A stretch of DNA of 34,096 nucleotides from the NCBI GenBank assembly GCA_002307275.1, contig DBTX01000014.1, positions 1 to 34,096 on the forward strand, written 5' to 3'. The DNA comes from Hungateiclostridiaceae bacterium UBA1305. GTDB lineage: Bacteria; Bacillota; Clostridia; Acetivibrionales; DTU013. Positions 23,830 through 31,145 of the stretch are shown here, one piece after another. The position numbers and the translations under genes were made by a program. Below the pieces are notes generated by a model. That model saw nothing but the letters and a program-made list of their open reading frames with translations, did not search any database and had not been told where the DNA came from. Position 1 is the stretch's first letter. Each line of letters opens with the position of its first letter.

Positions 23830-25001
23830 TGGGCTTCTATATAGATGCTGCTTTTGAAAGCTTGAGCAAGAAGAATGAAGAGCTCTGCGGGGATAAAGTG
23901 GAGATCATCCGGAATGACAACTCCGTGGTGGTAGTGTTGGCAGATGGCCTGGGAAGCGGTGTGAAAGCCAATATCCTTGCTACCCTCACTGCAAAAATAA
24001 TCGGTACCATGATGGCAAACGGGTCCAATATCGATGAAGCAGTTGAAACGATTGCAGAAACCCTTCCGGTATGTCACGAGAGAGGGATAGCATATTCCAC
24101 CTTTTCCATTTTGCAGATTTTCAATTCCGGGGAAGGATACCTGGCTGAGTTTGATAACCCGACGGTATTCAGGCTCAGGAAGAGAAAACCCTGTAAATTG
24201 GATACGACGGTCAGGGACATCAACGGCAAAACAATCAAGGAAAGCAGATTTACCGTTGCTCCGGAGGACATATTCATTATGGCAAGCGACGGGGTCATCC
24301 ATGCAGGAATAGGCCAAACCTTGAATCTAGGGTGGCAGTGGGAGAATGTTTCCGAATACATCCAACGGACTTACAAGGAGGATATGTCGGCTAAAACGAT
24401 TACAAAACTATTGCTTTCCGTATGTGACAATCTATACGCAAACGAACCGGGTGACGACACCACCGTGGTGACCGTCAACATACGTAAACCGGTAAAGCTG
24501 AGCGTCATGGTGGGACCACCTGCCGATGCGGAGCAGGATCGCAGTATTATTTTGGATTTTGCGGCTTTACCCGGAAAAAAGGTGGTTTGCGGAGGTACTA
24601 CCTCACAAATCGTAGCAAGAGTATTGGAACGGAAAATCAGGACGAATTTTGACTATTACAATCCAAGTGTACCTCCGACTGCAGAGATTGAAGGAATAGA
24701 CCTCTCAACGGAAGGAATACTGACTTTACAAAAGACGTTGGAATATATAAAAGCTTTTGAATCCTCTGAAAGCAACATGCAGGATTTTTTGAACCTCAGT
24801 AAAAAGGATGGAGCCTCCCGGCTCGCAAAGATTCTTCTGGAAGAGAGCACGAACATTCATTTCATTGTCGGCAGGGCAATGAATCCGGCGCATCAGAATC
24901 CGGAATTCCCGTTGAACCTTGGATTGAAGCTCAAACTCGTAGAAGAAATTGTAATATACCTTAGAAAATCAGGGAAACAGGTTAGCCTGGAGTACCATTA
25001 A
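23829..25001 (+). CDS. SpoIIE/PP2C-type serine phosphatase with C-terminal extension
   Basis: The product has 390 residues. PP2C metal-site motifs are visible: VVVVLADGLGSGVKA at about 34-48, FIMASDGVIHAG and EPGDDTTVVTVN at about 205-216. The remaining C-terminal part of about 170 residues (from about 220, including KKVVCGGTTSQIVARVLERK) is an extra domain I cannot name. The start is GTG 23829, sharing one base with the hydS stop. Phosphatases of this kind are the known neighbours of Group C sensory hydrogenases and are thought to relay the H2 or redox signal to a phosphorylated target. No partner kinase or anti-sigma factor lies in the window. Confidence 0.88.
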   Translation: MGFYIDAAFESLSKKNEELCGDKVEIIRNDNSVVVVLADGLGSGVKANILATLTAKIIGTMMANGSNIDEAVETIAETLPVCHERGIAYSTFSILQIFNSGEGYLAEFDNPTVFRLRKRKPCKLDTTVRDINGKTIKESRFTVAPEDIFIMASDGVIHAGIGQTLNLGWQWENVSEYIQRTYKEDMSAKTITKLLLSVCDNLYANEPGDDTTVVTVNIRKPVKLSVMVGPPADAEQDRSIILDFAALPGKKVVCGGTTSQIVARVLERKIRTNFDYYNPSVPPTAEIEGIDLSTEGILTLQKTLEYIKAFESSESNMQDFLNLSKKDGASRLAKILLEESTNIHFIVGRAMNPAHQNPEFPLNLGLKLKLVEEIVIYLRKSGKQVSLEYH

Positions 25002-25061
25002 TTATTTATAGATTTGTGTTCGGTTCCACCGGACAAAAGAAGCAAGGAATATCAGACGGTG

Positions 25062-25130
25062 AATAAAACCGAGAGAATAAAACCGAGAGAATAGAACCGA
25101 AAGAATAGAACCGAAAGAATAAAATCGGAG
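25062..25130 (+). repeat. 14-bp tandem repeat upstream of the TnpB-like gene
   Basis: Copies start at 25062, 25076, 25090, 25104 and 25118. The first two are identical (AATAAAACCGAGAG), the next two are identical (AATAGAACCGAAAG), and the last is 13 bases and diverged (AATAAAATCGGAG). The array fills the 143-base gap between the phosphatase and the TnpB-like gene and ends 14 bases before its ATG. No spacers are present, so it is not a CRISPR array. It could be a protein-binding array or a leader element. Confidence 0.9.
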
Positions 25131-25144
25131 AAGGGTTCTGAGGT

Positions 25145-26683
25145 ATGGGCTTGCGGACAGTGGTCCTGAAACTTCATAAGCCGGGTAAAGCCAAAAAAGA
25201 GATTATTGACAAGGCATTGCTTGATTATAATAAGGCATTGGGTTTCCTGTTTGCCAAAGGTGCCTCCGAGCTGTCGGCAATGACGGAAAAGTACAGAGGG
25301 AAAGAGGGCCGCAACAATGCAATGGCACTGTCGAAATGGATTGACAGTGATATCAGCCGGGAATTGAACCGCTTTGATGTACAGCCCTTCAAGGATTCAC
25401 TGAAGCTTGAATTTGGCATTGCAGTGGAAAATTGCCTCAGATCGGGAAACAATCTCCTGGGGCAGGCTCTCCCATGCAGGCCGCTCTATTTCTGCCGGTA
25501 TGATACGAAAAGGAGCTACTGCCTGCTGTATGACAAAGCAAAGGACAAGTATTATGCAAAGCTTTATCTTCTGAATGGAACTCATACCAGATCGATATCC
25601 GGGGTTTCCGGATATGGCGGGAGACTGGTGCATATCCACAAGGACAGCAACATATTGGGAAGGACGGGCAGGAGAGAAGCCTTTATCCTCGTTCCGCTGG
25701 AATTCGGAAAATGGCAGGAAAAGATCTTGAAGGAGGCTGCCGATACGCCGGAAAACTTCAGGACTGCAAGGTTGTTTGAAAGGCAGGGCGAATATTATCT
25801 GGCAGTTTCCATTGAAACGGGAGAAGTGGAGGATATCAAAACCTCAACCTTTATGGGCGTTTCAAGGGGAATAAAAAGCAGGTTGAATTATACCGTGGTT
25901 GATGAAAAGGGAGAAATACTGGCACAGGGTCCGGTATCTTCTGCAGGATGGAGCCGAAAACCCGGTGCGGACAACAGTGCGTTAAGCAGTCGGAATGCTG
26001 CAGGAATGCCACCCGGCCTTGCCCCCGGCTTTATCGGGATATCAGTCAACGAACTTCATGAAGCCTCCAGATTCATTGCGGATCAGGCTTATCTTCACAA
26101 GGCTCAGGTAATTGTACAAAACCTTCCCGGACGAAGCGACAGACTGGGGTGGATGGAAAACGAACAGAAAGGGATCCAGCCTGTATACCGGCAGAGGGAT
26201 TATAACCAGTTGATCCGGCTGTTGGATTACAAGCTGCCGTGGAAATGCCTGCCGAAGCCTGTGAAGGTAAGCTCCGTAGGAATCTTTTATACCTGTGTGG
26301 AATGTGGTTTCCACTCAAAGAGCAACAGGCTCGGCAGGGACCTCTTTATTTGTACACGCTGCGGGACGGCAATGGATATTGACAGACTCGGAAGTCTCAA
26401 TCTGGCCAGAAGACTGATCGATTATGGTTCATCAAAAATTAAGATAACGGTTACCAGAACTGAGGAGGGCGTCATATTCACCAACAGGATTCTGGGTCTG
26501 GACATATTCAGCAGCTATCAGGAGAACCAGATGGTGAAGCTGAAAGCTGAAATTGAAGAGATTATGAAAAGGACGGAAGAAGGGGGCATACCTTCAAATG
26601 AAAGAGCTCAGGCTGCAAGATTGAGCGTGGTAAGGAAATTGAGGAGTGCCAAAAGACTCATGGATTTGATAGAATATATCTGA
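25145..26683 (+). CDS. TnpB/Cas12-like RNA-guided protein, predicted nuclease-dead
   Basis: The product has 512 residues. The C-terminal half follows the TnpB/Cas12f order. RuvC-I is FMGVSRGIK (236-244), with Ser240 where the catalytic Asp is expected. The RuvC-II strand QVIVQNL (321-327) has Gln325 in place of Glu. A zinc ribbon follows (C384, C387, C403, C406), then RuvC-III DIDRLGSLNLARR with the Asp retained at 413. The N-terminal half (about 1-230) is Lys/Arg-rich and would be the wedge/REC region binding guide RNA and DNA. There is no TnpA, no transposon end and no CRISPR array nearby. It lies 143 bases after the phosphatase in the same direction without a clear terminator between. ATG 25145 follows GGAGAAGG by 12 bases; TTG 25151 is an alternative. 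It resembles exapted, nuclease-dead TnpB regulators (TldR) more than a transposon gene. Confidence 0.82.
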   Translation: MGLRTVVLKLHKPGKAKKEIIDKALLDYNKALGFLFAKGASELSAMTEKYRGKEGRNNAMALSKWIDSDISRELNRFDVQPFKDSLKLEFGIAVENCLRSGNNLLGQALPCRPLYFCRYDTKRSYCLLYDKAKDKYYAKLYLLNGTHTRSISGVSGYGGRLVHIHKDSNILGRTGRREAFILVPLEFGKWQEKILKEAADTPENFRTARLFERQGEYYLAVSIETGEVEDIKTSTFMGVSRGIKSRLNYTVVDEKGEILAQGPVSSAGWSRKPGADNSALSSRNAAGMPPGLAPGFIGISVNELHEASRFIADQAYLHKAQVIVQNLPGRSDRLGWMENEQKGIQPVYRQRDYNQLIRLLDYKLPWKCLPKPVKVSSVGIFYTCVECGFHSKSNRLGRDLFICTRCGTAMDIDRLGSLNLARRLIDYGSSKIKITVTRTEEGVIFTNRILGLDIFSSYQENQMVKLKAEIEEIMKRTEEGGIPSNERAQAARLSVVRKLRSAKRLMDLIEYI

Positions 26684-26826
26684 AGGATAGAGTGCTATTG
26701 CTGCCGCACCATTTCTGCGGGCAACCGTGGAAAGCTTACCGCGTAAGCCGCCAGTGCAAATTGGTGTGAAAGAGCAGCTATCTGAAAGCAACCCCGTGAA
26801 AGCAACCTTTCACGGGGTTGCTTTTT
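26684..26826 (+). ncRNA. Candidate guide/scaffold RNA 3' of the TnpB-like gene
   Basis: The stretch from the stop codon to the terminator is rich in short stems. These are CCGCA/TGCGG (26704-26708 with 26716-26720), GCTTAC/GTAAGC with a CGC loop (26734-26739 with 26743-26748), and a five-pair stem 26749-26753 with 26762-26766. The 18-bp terminator stem at 26785-26824 follows. No protein frame with a start site fits. TnpB-family guide (omega) RNAs are encoded exactly here, at and beyond the 3' end of the protein gene. The role and any guide segment are inferred; the 5' boundary may lie inside the coding region. Confidence 0.5.
26785..26826 (+). terminator. Strong intrinsic terminator after the TnpB-like gene and RNA
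   Basis: A perfect 18-bp stem (left arm AAAGCAACCCCGTGAAAG at 26785-26802) with a CAAC loop ends in TTTTT at 26822-26826. It is the strongest terminator in the window and marks the end of the transcript carrying the TnpB-like gene. Confidence 0.95.
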
Positions 26827-26970
26827 AATGTCTGCGACATGCATGCGTTCATGACTTGATATAATCCGAACAAGTTGGACCAGGTCTTATCTGAAACCCT
26901 CGTAAGTTGTCATTTGCAGGATAACATATTCTTACAGAATCAAACCTTATCTATTAATAGGAGCTGATTC

Positions 26971-27048
26971 ATGGTGTATTCATTGGCTAATAAAATGTTA
27001 TTGCCGCAAGATTTGGAGTGCAGTAAAATTACATTGTCAAATAAATAA
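26971..27048 (+). CDS. Possible 25-residue small ORF
   Basis: AGGAG at 26959-26963 precedes ATG 26971 by seven bases. The frame encodes 25 residues (MVYSLANKMLLPQDLECSKI and five more) and stops at 27046-27048. No family is recognised. It could be a short peptide, a remnant, or chance in the gap between 26827 and 27104. That gap otherwise holds only an isolated TATAAT at 26860-26865 and no recognisable element. Confidence 0.25.
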   Translation: MVYSLANKMLLPQDLECSKITLSNK

Positions 27049-27104
27049 CGAAGTGGTTTCAATATAAATAAGTTAAAAAATAATATGAAAAAGGAGTGCT
27101 TATT

Positions 27105-27377
27105 ATGAAACTGGAATTAGACGTGTATAGTGCAATTTGCGAAACCAAGATATTCAAGATTAATGGGATTGACGCAACCTACAGGGATTTCGGCGAAAAA
27201 TACGATGCTTTACCGGATAAAGCCAGGCCCAACTGCTGCGGAGATATGACCTTTATACCCAGGATACCGGCTCAGAATGTTCTCGAAAAATACGGGATAA
27301 CAAAAAGCGAATATAAAAACATCTGCGAGTTGCTGAGATCCTGTGTTTCCTTTGGAACTTGCAGGCTGTGCGGCTAA
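27105..27377 (+). CDS. Small conserved clostridial-type hypothetical protein, Cys-containing
   Basis: The product is 90 residues, starting at ATG 27105 behind AAGGAG (27091-27095 region). The frame is also open from 27096. It reads MKLELDVYSAICETKIFKIN, with later ATYRDFGEKYD, NCCGDMTFIPRIP and a terminal FGTCRLCG. I recall similar short proteins (FTINGIxAxYGDFGEKYD / GCGDMxFIP) in other Clostridia, without known function. A CC pair and a C-x2-C at the C-terminus could bind metal. It converges on the DNRLRE gene, 11 bases away. Confidence 0.7.
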   Translation: MKLELDVYSAICETKIFKINGIDATYRDFGEKYDALPDKARPNCCGDMTFIPRIPAQNVLEKYGITKSEYKNICELLRSCVSFGTCRLCG

Positions 27378-27388
27378 AGAATTTTCAT

Positions 27389-28234
27389 TTATATCTGTGC
27401 CTGAAACCACACCCTCAATGTAGAACAGCCTGCTTTGCAGGCTAATCTGGTATAGAAACCAAAACGCTGCGGTACAATAGCCTGAACATTTCCCGAATCA
27501 ACCTCGTATTCTGCTGCTTCATCAAAGACAGCCGCCTTGTCGGGGCTGATCTGAACTCTGATACAAGCAGGATATGGACCTTTGTTCTGTACGAAAAAGG
27601 TATACAAGGAATAAACGGAAGTATTCTGCCACGCAGTGTACTTGCTTCTTTCGCATGCAAATATCGTTTCAATGATATTTGCAGTATCCCGGGAGCCCAG
27701 TACAACGGTACTCTTATGGCTGTATCCGATCTCAAGTACAGGCTTGTAATCTTTATAAATGTAGGTCTGTGAGGAATGAAACTGATGAATGTTTAGATTT
27801 CCTTCATTCTCCCCGGATTTTATCATCAGGCCGTAATTGCGTTGGCTATCTCTCAGCCATAATTGAACCATGCTGGTAATATCCCAGCTGTACCATCCGG
27901 ATGTGGATAATTCAATGGCATTTCCCGGCACAGATGGTTGAATGGAGGGCTGATTGTGCCATGTAACATTATCAGGGTCCCATTTCGATTCAATCATATA
28001 GGGATTAAGTTTATCTGCACAGGTACTACCCTGAACGGAATACATTTTAAGAACAGCAGATTCAATCTGTATATCGCCAGATATAGTGCTCAGATCAAAA
28101 TAGAGTAATGCCCGAAAAACTGCATCTGAGGAAGTCATACCTACATAGACAGACCTGGAACTTGTGTAATTTTCAGTTGAATTCTTACTGGATATATATG
28201 TATTGTTTGAAGCACATAGCTTTATGCTCCCCAA
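27389..28234 (-). CDS. DNRLRE-domain plus DUF6385-like surface protein
   Basis: The product has 281 residues. The first 170 or so form a DNRLRE/CBM96-like beta-sandwich (SSDAVFRALLYFDLSTISGD, WDPDNVTWHNQP, GWYSWDITSMVQLWL, NYGLMIKSGE). The C-terminal 100 or so match the DUF6385 pattern (ETIFACERSKYTAWQNTSVY, FFVQNKGPYPACIRVQISPD). There is no classical signal peptide. The start is TTG 28234, eight bases after AAGGTG on this strand. In Clostridia such proteins sit near glycosyltransferases and are suspected spore-surface or envelope components, which fits the neighbourhood. The function is not established. Confidence 0.75.
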   Translation of the reverse strand: MGSIKLCASNNTYISSKNSTENYTSSRSVYVGMTSSDAVFRALLYFDLSTISGDIQIESAVLKMYSVQGSTCADKLNPYMIESKWDPDNVTWHNQPSIQPSVPGNAIELSTSGWYSWDITSMVQLWLRDSQRNYGLMIKSGENEGNLNIHQFHSSQTYIYKDYKPVLEIGYSHKSTVVLGSRDTANIIETIFACERSKYTAWQNTSVYSLYTFFVQNKGPYPACIRVQISPDKAAVFDEAAEYEVDSGNVQAIVPQRFGFYTRLACKAGCSTLRVWFQAQI

Positions 28235-28303
28235 TTCTATTCACCTTGCTTTAAATTTGAATAAAAACTATATTTATACATTTTAGTTCCATAATCGGGA
28301 TAG

Positions 28304-28873
28304 TTATTCTTTCACAAAATACCATATCGAGTCCGGCTCCAGATTCAGCTTCTGCTTCTCTTTTCCCGTGAATTCGAGTACTGCCTTCCTGAGCCCGAAA
28401 TAGCTTTGATGGAGATGAAAATCATGTCCTCCGAAAATTCCATATTTCTTTAGCTTCGGCATCCAGGCTTCCAAATCTCTTTTTACATTTTCATAGTCAT
28501 GGGAGGCATCTAAAAAAATAAAGTCAAAACAGGCGTCGTCAAATAAATCAACCGCGTCCAGGGATGCCATTCTGACAGGTGTCAGCTCGATGCCAAGCAA
28601 CCGCATATTGTTTGTAAATACAGAATATACATCTTCTTTTTGCAGAAATCCGGAATAATCCTTCTTAAAGTCATCTGCCGTACCCTGCCAGGTATCAACG
28701 CACCATAACGGACTGTGATTCTTATTGCAGACTTTCCCTATGAATGAAGTGCTTAGACCCTTCCAGGTTCCGATTTCTATGATCTTGCCACCCGTGATTC
28801 TGGAAGCGACGGAGTGATACCATTTTCCATCTGCTTCTGTAAACCATCCCTGTAAATCAAGCGCCTCCGACAT
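28304..28873 (-). CDS. Class I SAM-dependent methyltransferase
   Basis: The product has 189 residues. The SAM-binding motif I GKIIEIGTWKGLSTSFIG lies near the N-terminus, followed by LWCVDTWQG and FDFIFLDASHDYENVKRDLE with the motif II/III acidic residues. The layout is that of Methyltransf_24/CmcI-like enzymes, often found in polysaccharide clusters. The frame is open from 28903, but AAAAGGGGATAT on this strand places the start at ATG 28873. It probably methylates a sugar or glycan made by the neighbouring transferases. The substrate is unknown. Confidence 0.85.
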   Translation of the reverse strand: MSEALDLQGWFTEADGKWYHSVASRITGGKIIEIGTWKGLSTSFIGKVCNKNHSPLWCVDTWQGTADDFKKDYSGFLQKEDVYSVFTNNMRLLGIELTPVRMASLDAVDLFDDACFDFIFLDASHDYENVKRDLEAWMPKLKKYGIFGGHDFHLHQSYFGLRKAVLEFTGKEKQKLNLEPDSIWYFVKE

Positions 28874-28938
28874 GTTATATCCCCTTTTTTGTTCATAGTA
28901 CATATTTTTTCATAATACACAGGATGCAAGCCTATATC

Positions 28939-28966
28939 ATTGTATGCGCACATAATCAAACCTGTT
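28939..28966 (-). promoter_or_regulatory. Candidate sigma-K/E-type promoter for the methyltransferase gene
   Basis: On the minus strand AACA (28966-28963) is followed after 16 bases by CATACAATG (28946-28938). This is close to the mother-cell sigma-K consensus mACm-N16-CATAnnnTA. It lies about 65 bases upstream of the start codon. Confidence 0.35.
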
Positions 28967-29057
28967 CTTTATTATGAGACTGCAGACCTGCAGCACCGAA
29001 TTTAATGTAAAAACCTGCTGCCGAATGCAATACATATGAAAAACCGGTGATCCCGAT

Positions 29058-29085
29058 TCATTTTTTCATTATAGATACATACAAT
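29058..29085 (+). promoter_or_regulatory. Candidate sigma-E-type promoter for the GT10 gene
   Basis: CATACAAT at 29078-29085 equals the sigma-E -10 consensus (CATACAmT). TCATTTT at 29058-29064, 13 bases upstream, approximates the -35 (kmATATT). The start codon of the GT10 gene is 35 bases downstream. Confidence 0.4.
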
Positions 29086-29119
29086 AATACTAAATTTCCC
29101 GTTTCTGTTTGGAGTTCAT

Positions 29120-30070
29120 ATGAAGGTTGCTCTTTTTCCGTTCGATGGTACATTTTGCAGGGATGAAATATTCAATCCGGCCTCTGTTTACAACAGGGAT
29201 AATTGCTTATATCCATATTATCGGCTTCAACAGCAGCTCAAGTCCATGGGGGTGGAGCTGCATACCTTTGATACCGGTGTTATACAAGAGTATGACAAGT
29301 TTATCATGTTTAATTACAACGCAATGATACATGAGACCATAGGGGCTTTTTTCAAAAAGCAGGATAAGCTTTTATTCTTATTTGAGCCTCCAGCCATCCT
29401 GCCGGATATGTGGTCCAAAAAGAATTTGCAGGGTTATGCGGCCGACTTTTATAGAACTTACACCTATGCAGAGGTACTGATTGAACACGTCCATTACTTT
29501 AAGTTCAACTTTCCTCAGAGCATCCAGGAGGAAGATATCACAATAAAAGATGATAAAAGGGCCCGGCCGTTTTTACTTGCATTTATAGGAAGTGACCATC
29601 TATCCGAATACCCCGGTGAAATGTATACACTTCGGAGACAATATGTCCATTATTTTGAAACCTGTATCCCTGACTTCCATGTGTATGGCAACGGATGGAG
29701 CGGCAAGTGCTATCAGGGGCGGTGTGAAAACAAGCATCAGGCGCTGCGGAATCACACATTCTCATTATGCATTGAGAACACCTCCCTGCAAGGGTATATT
29801 TCTGAAAAAATATTCGACAGCTTTTTATCCAGCACTATCCCTGTTTACTATGGCGCTCCGGATATCTTTTCCCATATACCGCGCAATACGTTTGTACACC
29901 TCCGCGACTTTGCTTCCGTTGATCTGCTGGTTGACAAATTGATTCACATGGAACAGCGGGAGATCGAAAATTACAGGCAGAACATAAGGAATTTTCTCTC
30001 GGGAAGCGGTTTCCATCCATTCAGCACGGATTGCTTTGTGCAGACTGTGGTATCCGGATTAGGCCTGTAG
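29120..30070 (+). CDS. GT10-family (fucosyltransferase-like) glycosyltransferase
   Basis: The product has 316 residues. The conserved GT10 donor-binding block is clear at about 212-250: HTFSLCIENTSLQGYISEKI, then FDSFLSSTIPVYYGAPDI. It is preceded by VYGNGWSGKCYQGRCENKHQ, equivalent to the 'G.c......K' region. Family members transfer fucose (alpha-1,3/1,4) or related sugars from GDP-donors. It starts at ATG 29120 behind GGAG. It diverges from the methyltransferase gene and converges with the CgeB-like gene, 6 bases away. The actual donor sugar is not predictable here. Confidence 0.85.
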   Translation: MKVALFPFDGTFCRDEIFNPASVYNRDNCLYPYYRLQQQLKSMGVELHTFDTGVIQEYDKFIMFNYNAMIHETIGAFFKKQDKLLFLFEPPAILPDMWSKKNLQGYAADFYRTYTYAEVLIEHVHYFKFNFPQSIQEEDITIKDDKRARPFLLAFIGSDHLSEYPGEMYTLRRQYVHYFETCIPDFHVYGNGWSGKCYQGRCENKHQALRNHTFSLCIENTSLQGYISEKIFDSFLSSTIPVYYGAPDIFSHIPRNTFVHLRDFASVDLLVDKLIHMEQREIENYRQNIRNFLSGSGFHPFSTDCFVQTVVSGLGL

Positions 30071-30076
30071 TGAGCT

Positions 30077-31042
30077 TTAGCGGCTTTTACCCCTTTCAGA
30101 GATGCAGCTCAGGAGATGTTCAAATCTTTTTTCAAAGGTATGCTGCGTATTTGTTCTGATATATCCCTGTAAAGCGATATGCTCCCTTTCCTGATCGTGA
30201 ACCAGATAGTATTTGACTTTATCGACCAGATCCTGCAGATCGGAAAAGCATTCGATTTCCTGTCCGATGGTGTAATAGCATTCCAGTCCCGGTGCGGGGT
30301 CCGTTAGTAGAAATGCGCCGCAGCCCGGGATTTCAAAAATCCTCGCTTTCATTTGATACACCGGCTGGTGGCTGATCTCCATAGAAGCTGCACAGAAATT
30401 CAGATTGATTTTGCTTTGATTGAAAACACGGATCATCTCTTCCTGGGACAACTTGCCATTGGGCCAATTGTTCCCCCAGCATGCGACAGAGATTCCCTCT
30501 GCTATTAAATGATTGATCATATCGACTCTTTTCCCATGAGGCTGTCCAACGAAAGTCACCTCATATTTTTTAGGAAGTTCCAGTTTGGCAAATTTTTGGA
30601 TGTTGCAGGCAAATTGGGTAAGCAGTGCATTTGAATAACCAATGGATTTGTATTTGTCCATTGCTGTGTGATCGGTTGTTGCAATATAATCAAAGCACCA
30701 GCACCAATATCGGGAATAGGTCTCAAATCTCCATACATCATCGCTGAACCAATTTACCGTGATGGTATCCGTTTCCCTGGAAATATAGCGAAAGGTTTCA
30801 TAATCGAATTGATCACTGAACAGGCAGCAGAATAGAATGTGTGGTTTGAATTCGTGAACTGTACTGATAAGCAGTCTGTTCATTGCAGCTTTGCCATTTT
30901 GCCTCAGTATACTCATGAAATCGAACTCCAGCACTTCATGTCCCAAGGACAGCAAGGCGCTGTAAAAATTCTCATACTCATAGCTATAGCCCATTTCACG
31001 TATGCCATAATCATACTTTAGTGCTGTGTACAGAATTCTCAT
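30077..31042 (-). CDS. CgeB-like glycosyltransferase
   Basis: The product has 321 residues. The N-terminal half has a Rossmann-like LFCCLFSDQFDYETF region and WFSDDVWRFE. The C-terminal half contains KKYEVTFVGQPHGKRVDMI, VACWGNNWPNGKL, NQSKINLNFCAAS and KARIFEIPGCGAFLLTDPAPG, the glycosyl_transferase_1_2/CgeB signature. CgeB acts in spore outer-layer maturation in Bacillus. ATG 31042 follows GGAGG on this strand and gives MRILYTALKY; an upstream ATG at 31054 is less likely. It diverges from the GT2 gene. Confidence 0.85.
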   Translation of the reverse strand: MRILYTALKYDYGIREMGYSYEYENFYSALLSLGHEVLEFDFMSILRQNGKAAMNRLLISTVHEFKPHILFCCLFSDQFDYETFRYISRETDTITVNWFSDDVWRFETYSRYWCWCFDYIATTDHTAMDKYKSIGYSNALLTQFACNIQKFAKLELPKKYEVTFVGQPHGKRVDMINHLIAEGISVACWGNNWPNGKLSQEEMIRVFNQSKINLNFCAASMEISHQPVYQMKARIFEIPGCGAFLLTDPAPGLECYYTIGQEIECFSDLQDLVDKVKYYLVHDQEREHIALQGYIRTNTQHTFEKRFEHLLSCISERGKSR

Positions 31043-31145
31043 TTGAACCTCCATGTGTTATCTGTATCGAAAAGAAACAATTGCCATTCTGTCTCATAGT
31101 ATGATGTGAAGTGCCTATTTTGCTATCCCAGAGGATGTGTTTTGT

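Noticed and set aside
24765..24776. 12-base identity (TCTGAAAGCAAC) between the phosphatase gene and 26781-26792 of the candidate guide RNA
   Set aside because: Short, inside a coding region, partly in the terminator stem, and by rough estimate has a chance of several percent of arising at random in the window; no promoter overlap.
25062..25130. CRISPR array
   Set aside because: The 14-base units are directly abutting with no spacers, and are far too short for CRISPR repeats.
26509..26518. 10-base match (AGCAGCTATC) of the candidate RNA to its own protein gene
   Set aside because: Expected by chance at this length.
25145..26683. Active IS200/IS605 insertion sequence
   Set aside because: No TnpA gene, no visible hairpin ends or flanking target sites, and RuvC residues are substituted.
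29010..29042. Intergenic stretch resembling part of the GT4 gene (32266-32294; CCTGCTG..GAATGCAATA pattern)
   Set aside because: About 28 bases only; could be a glycosyltransferase remnant but no longer homology is visible.
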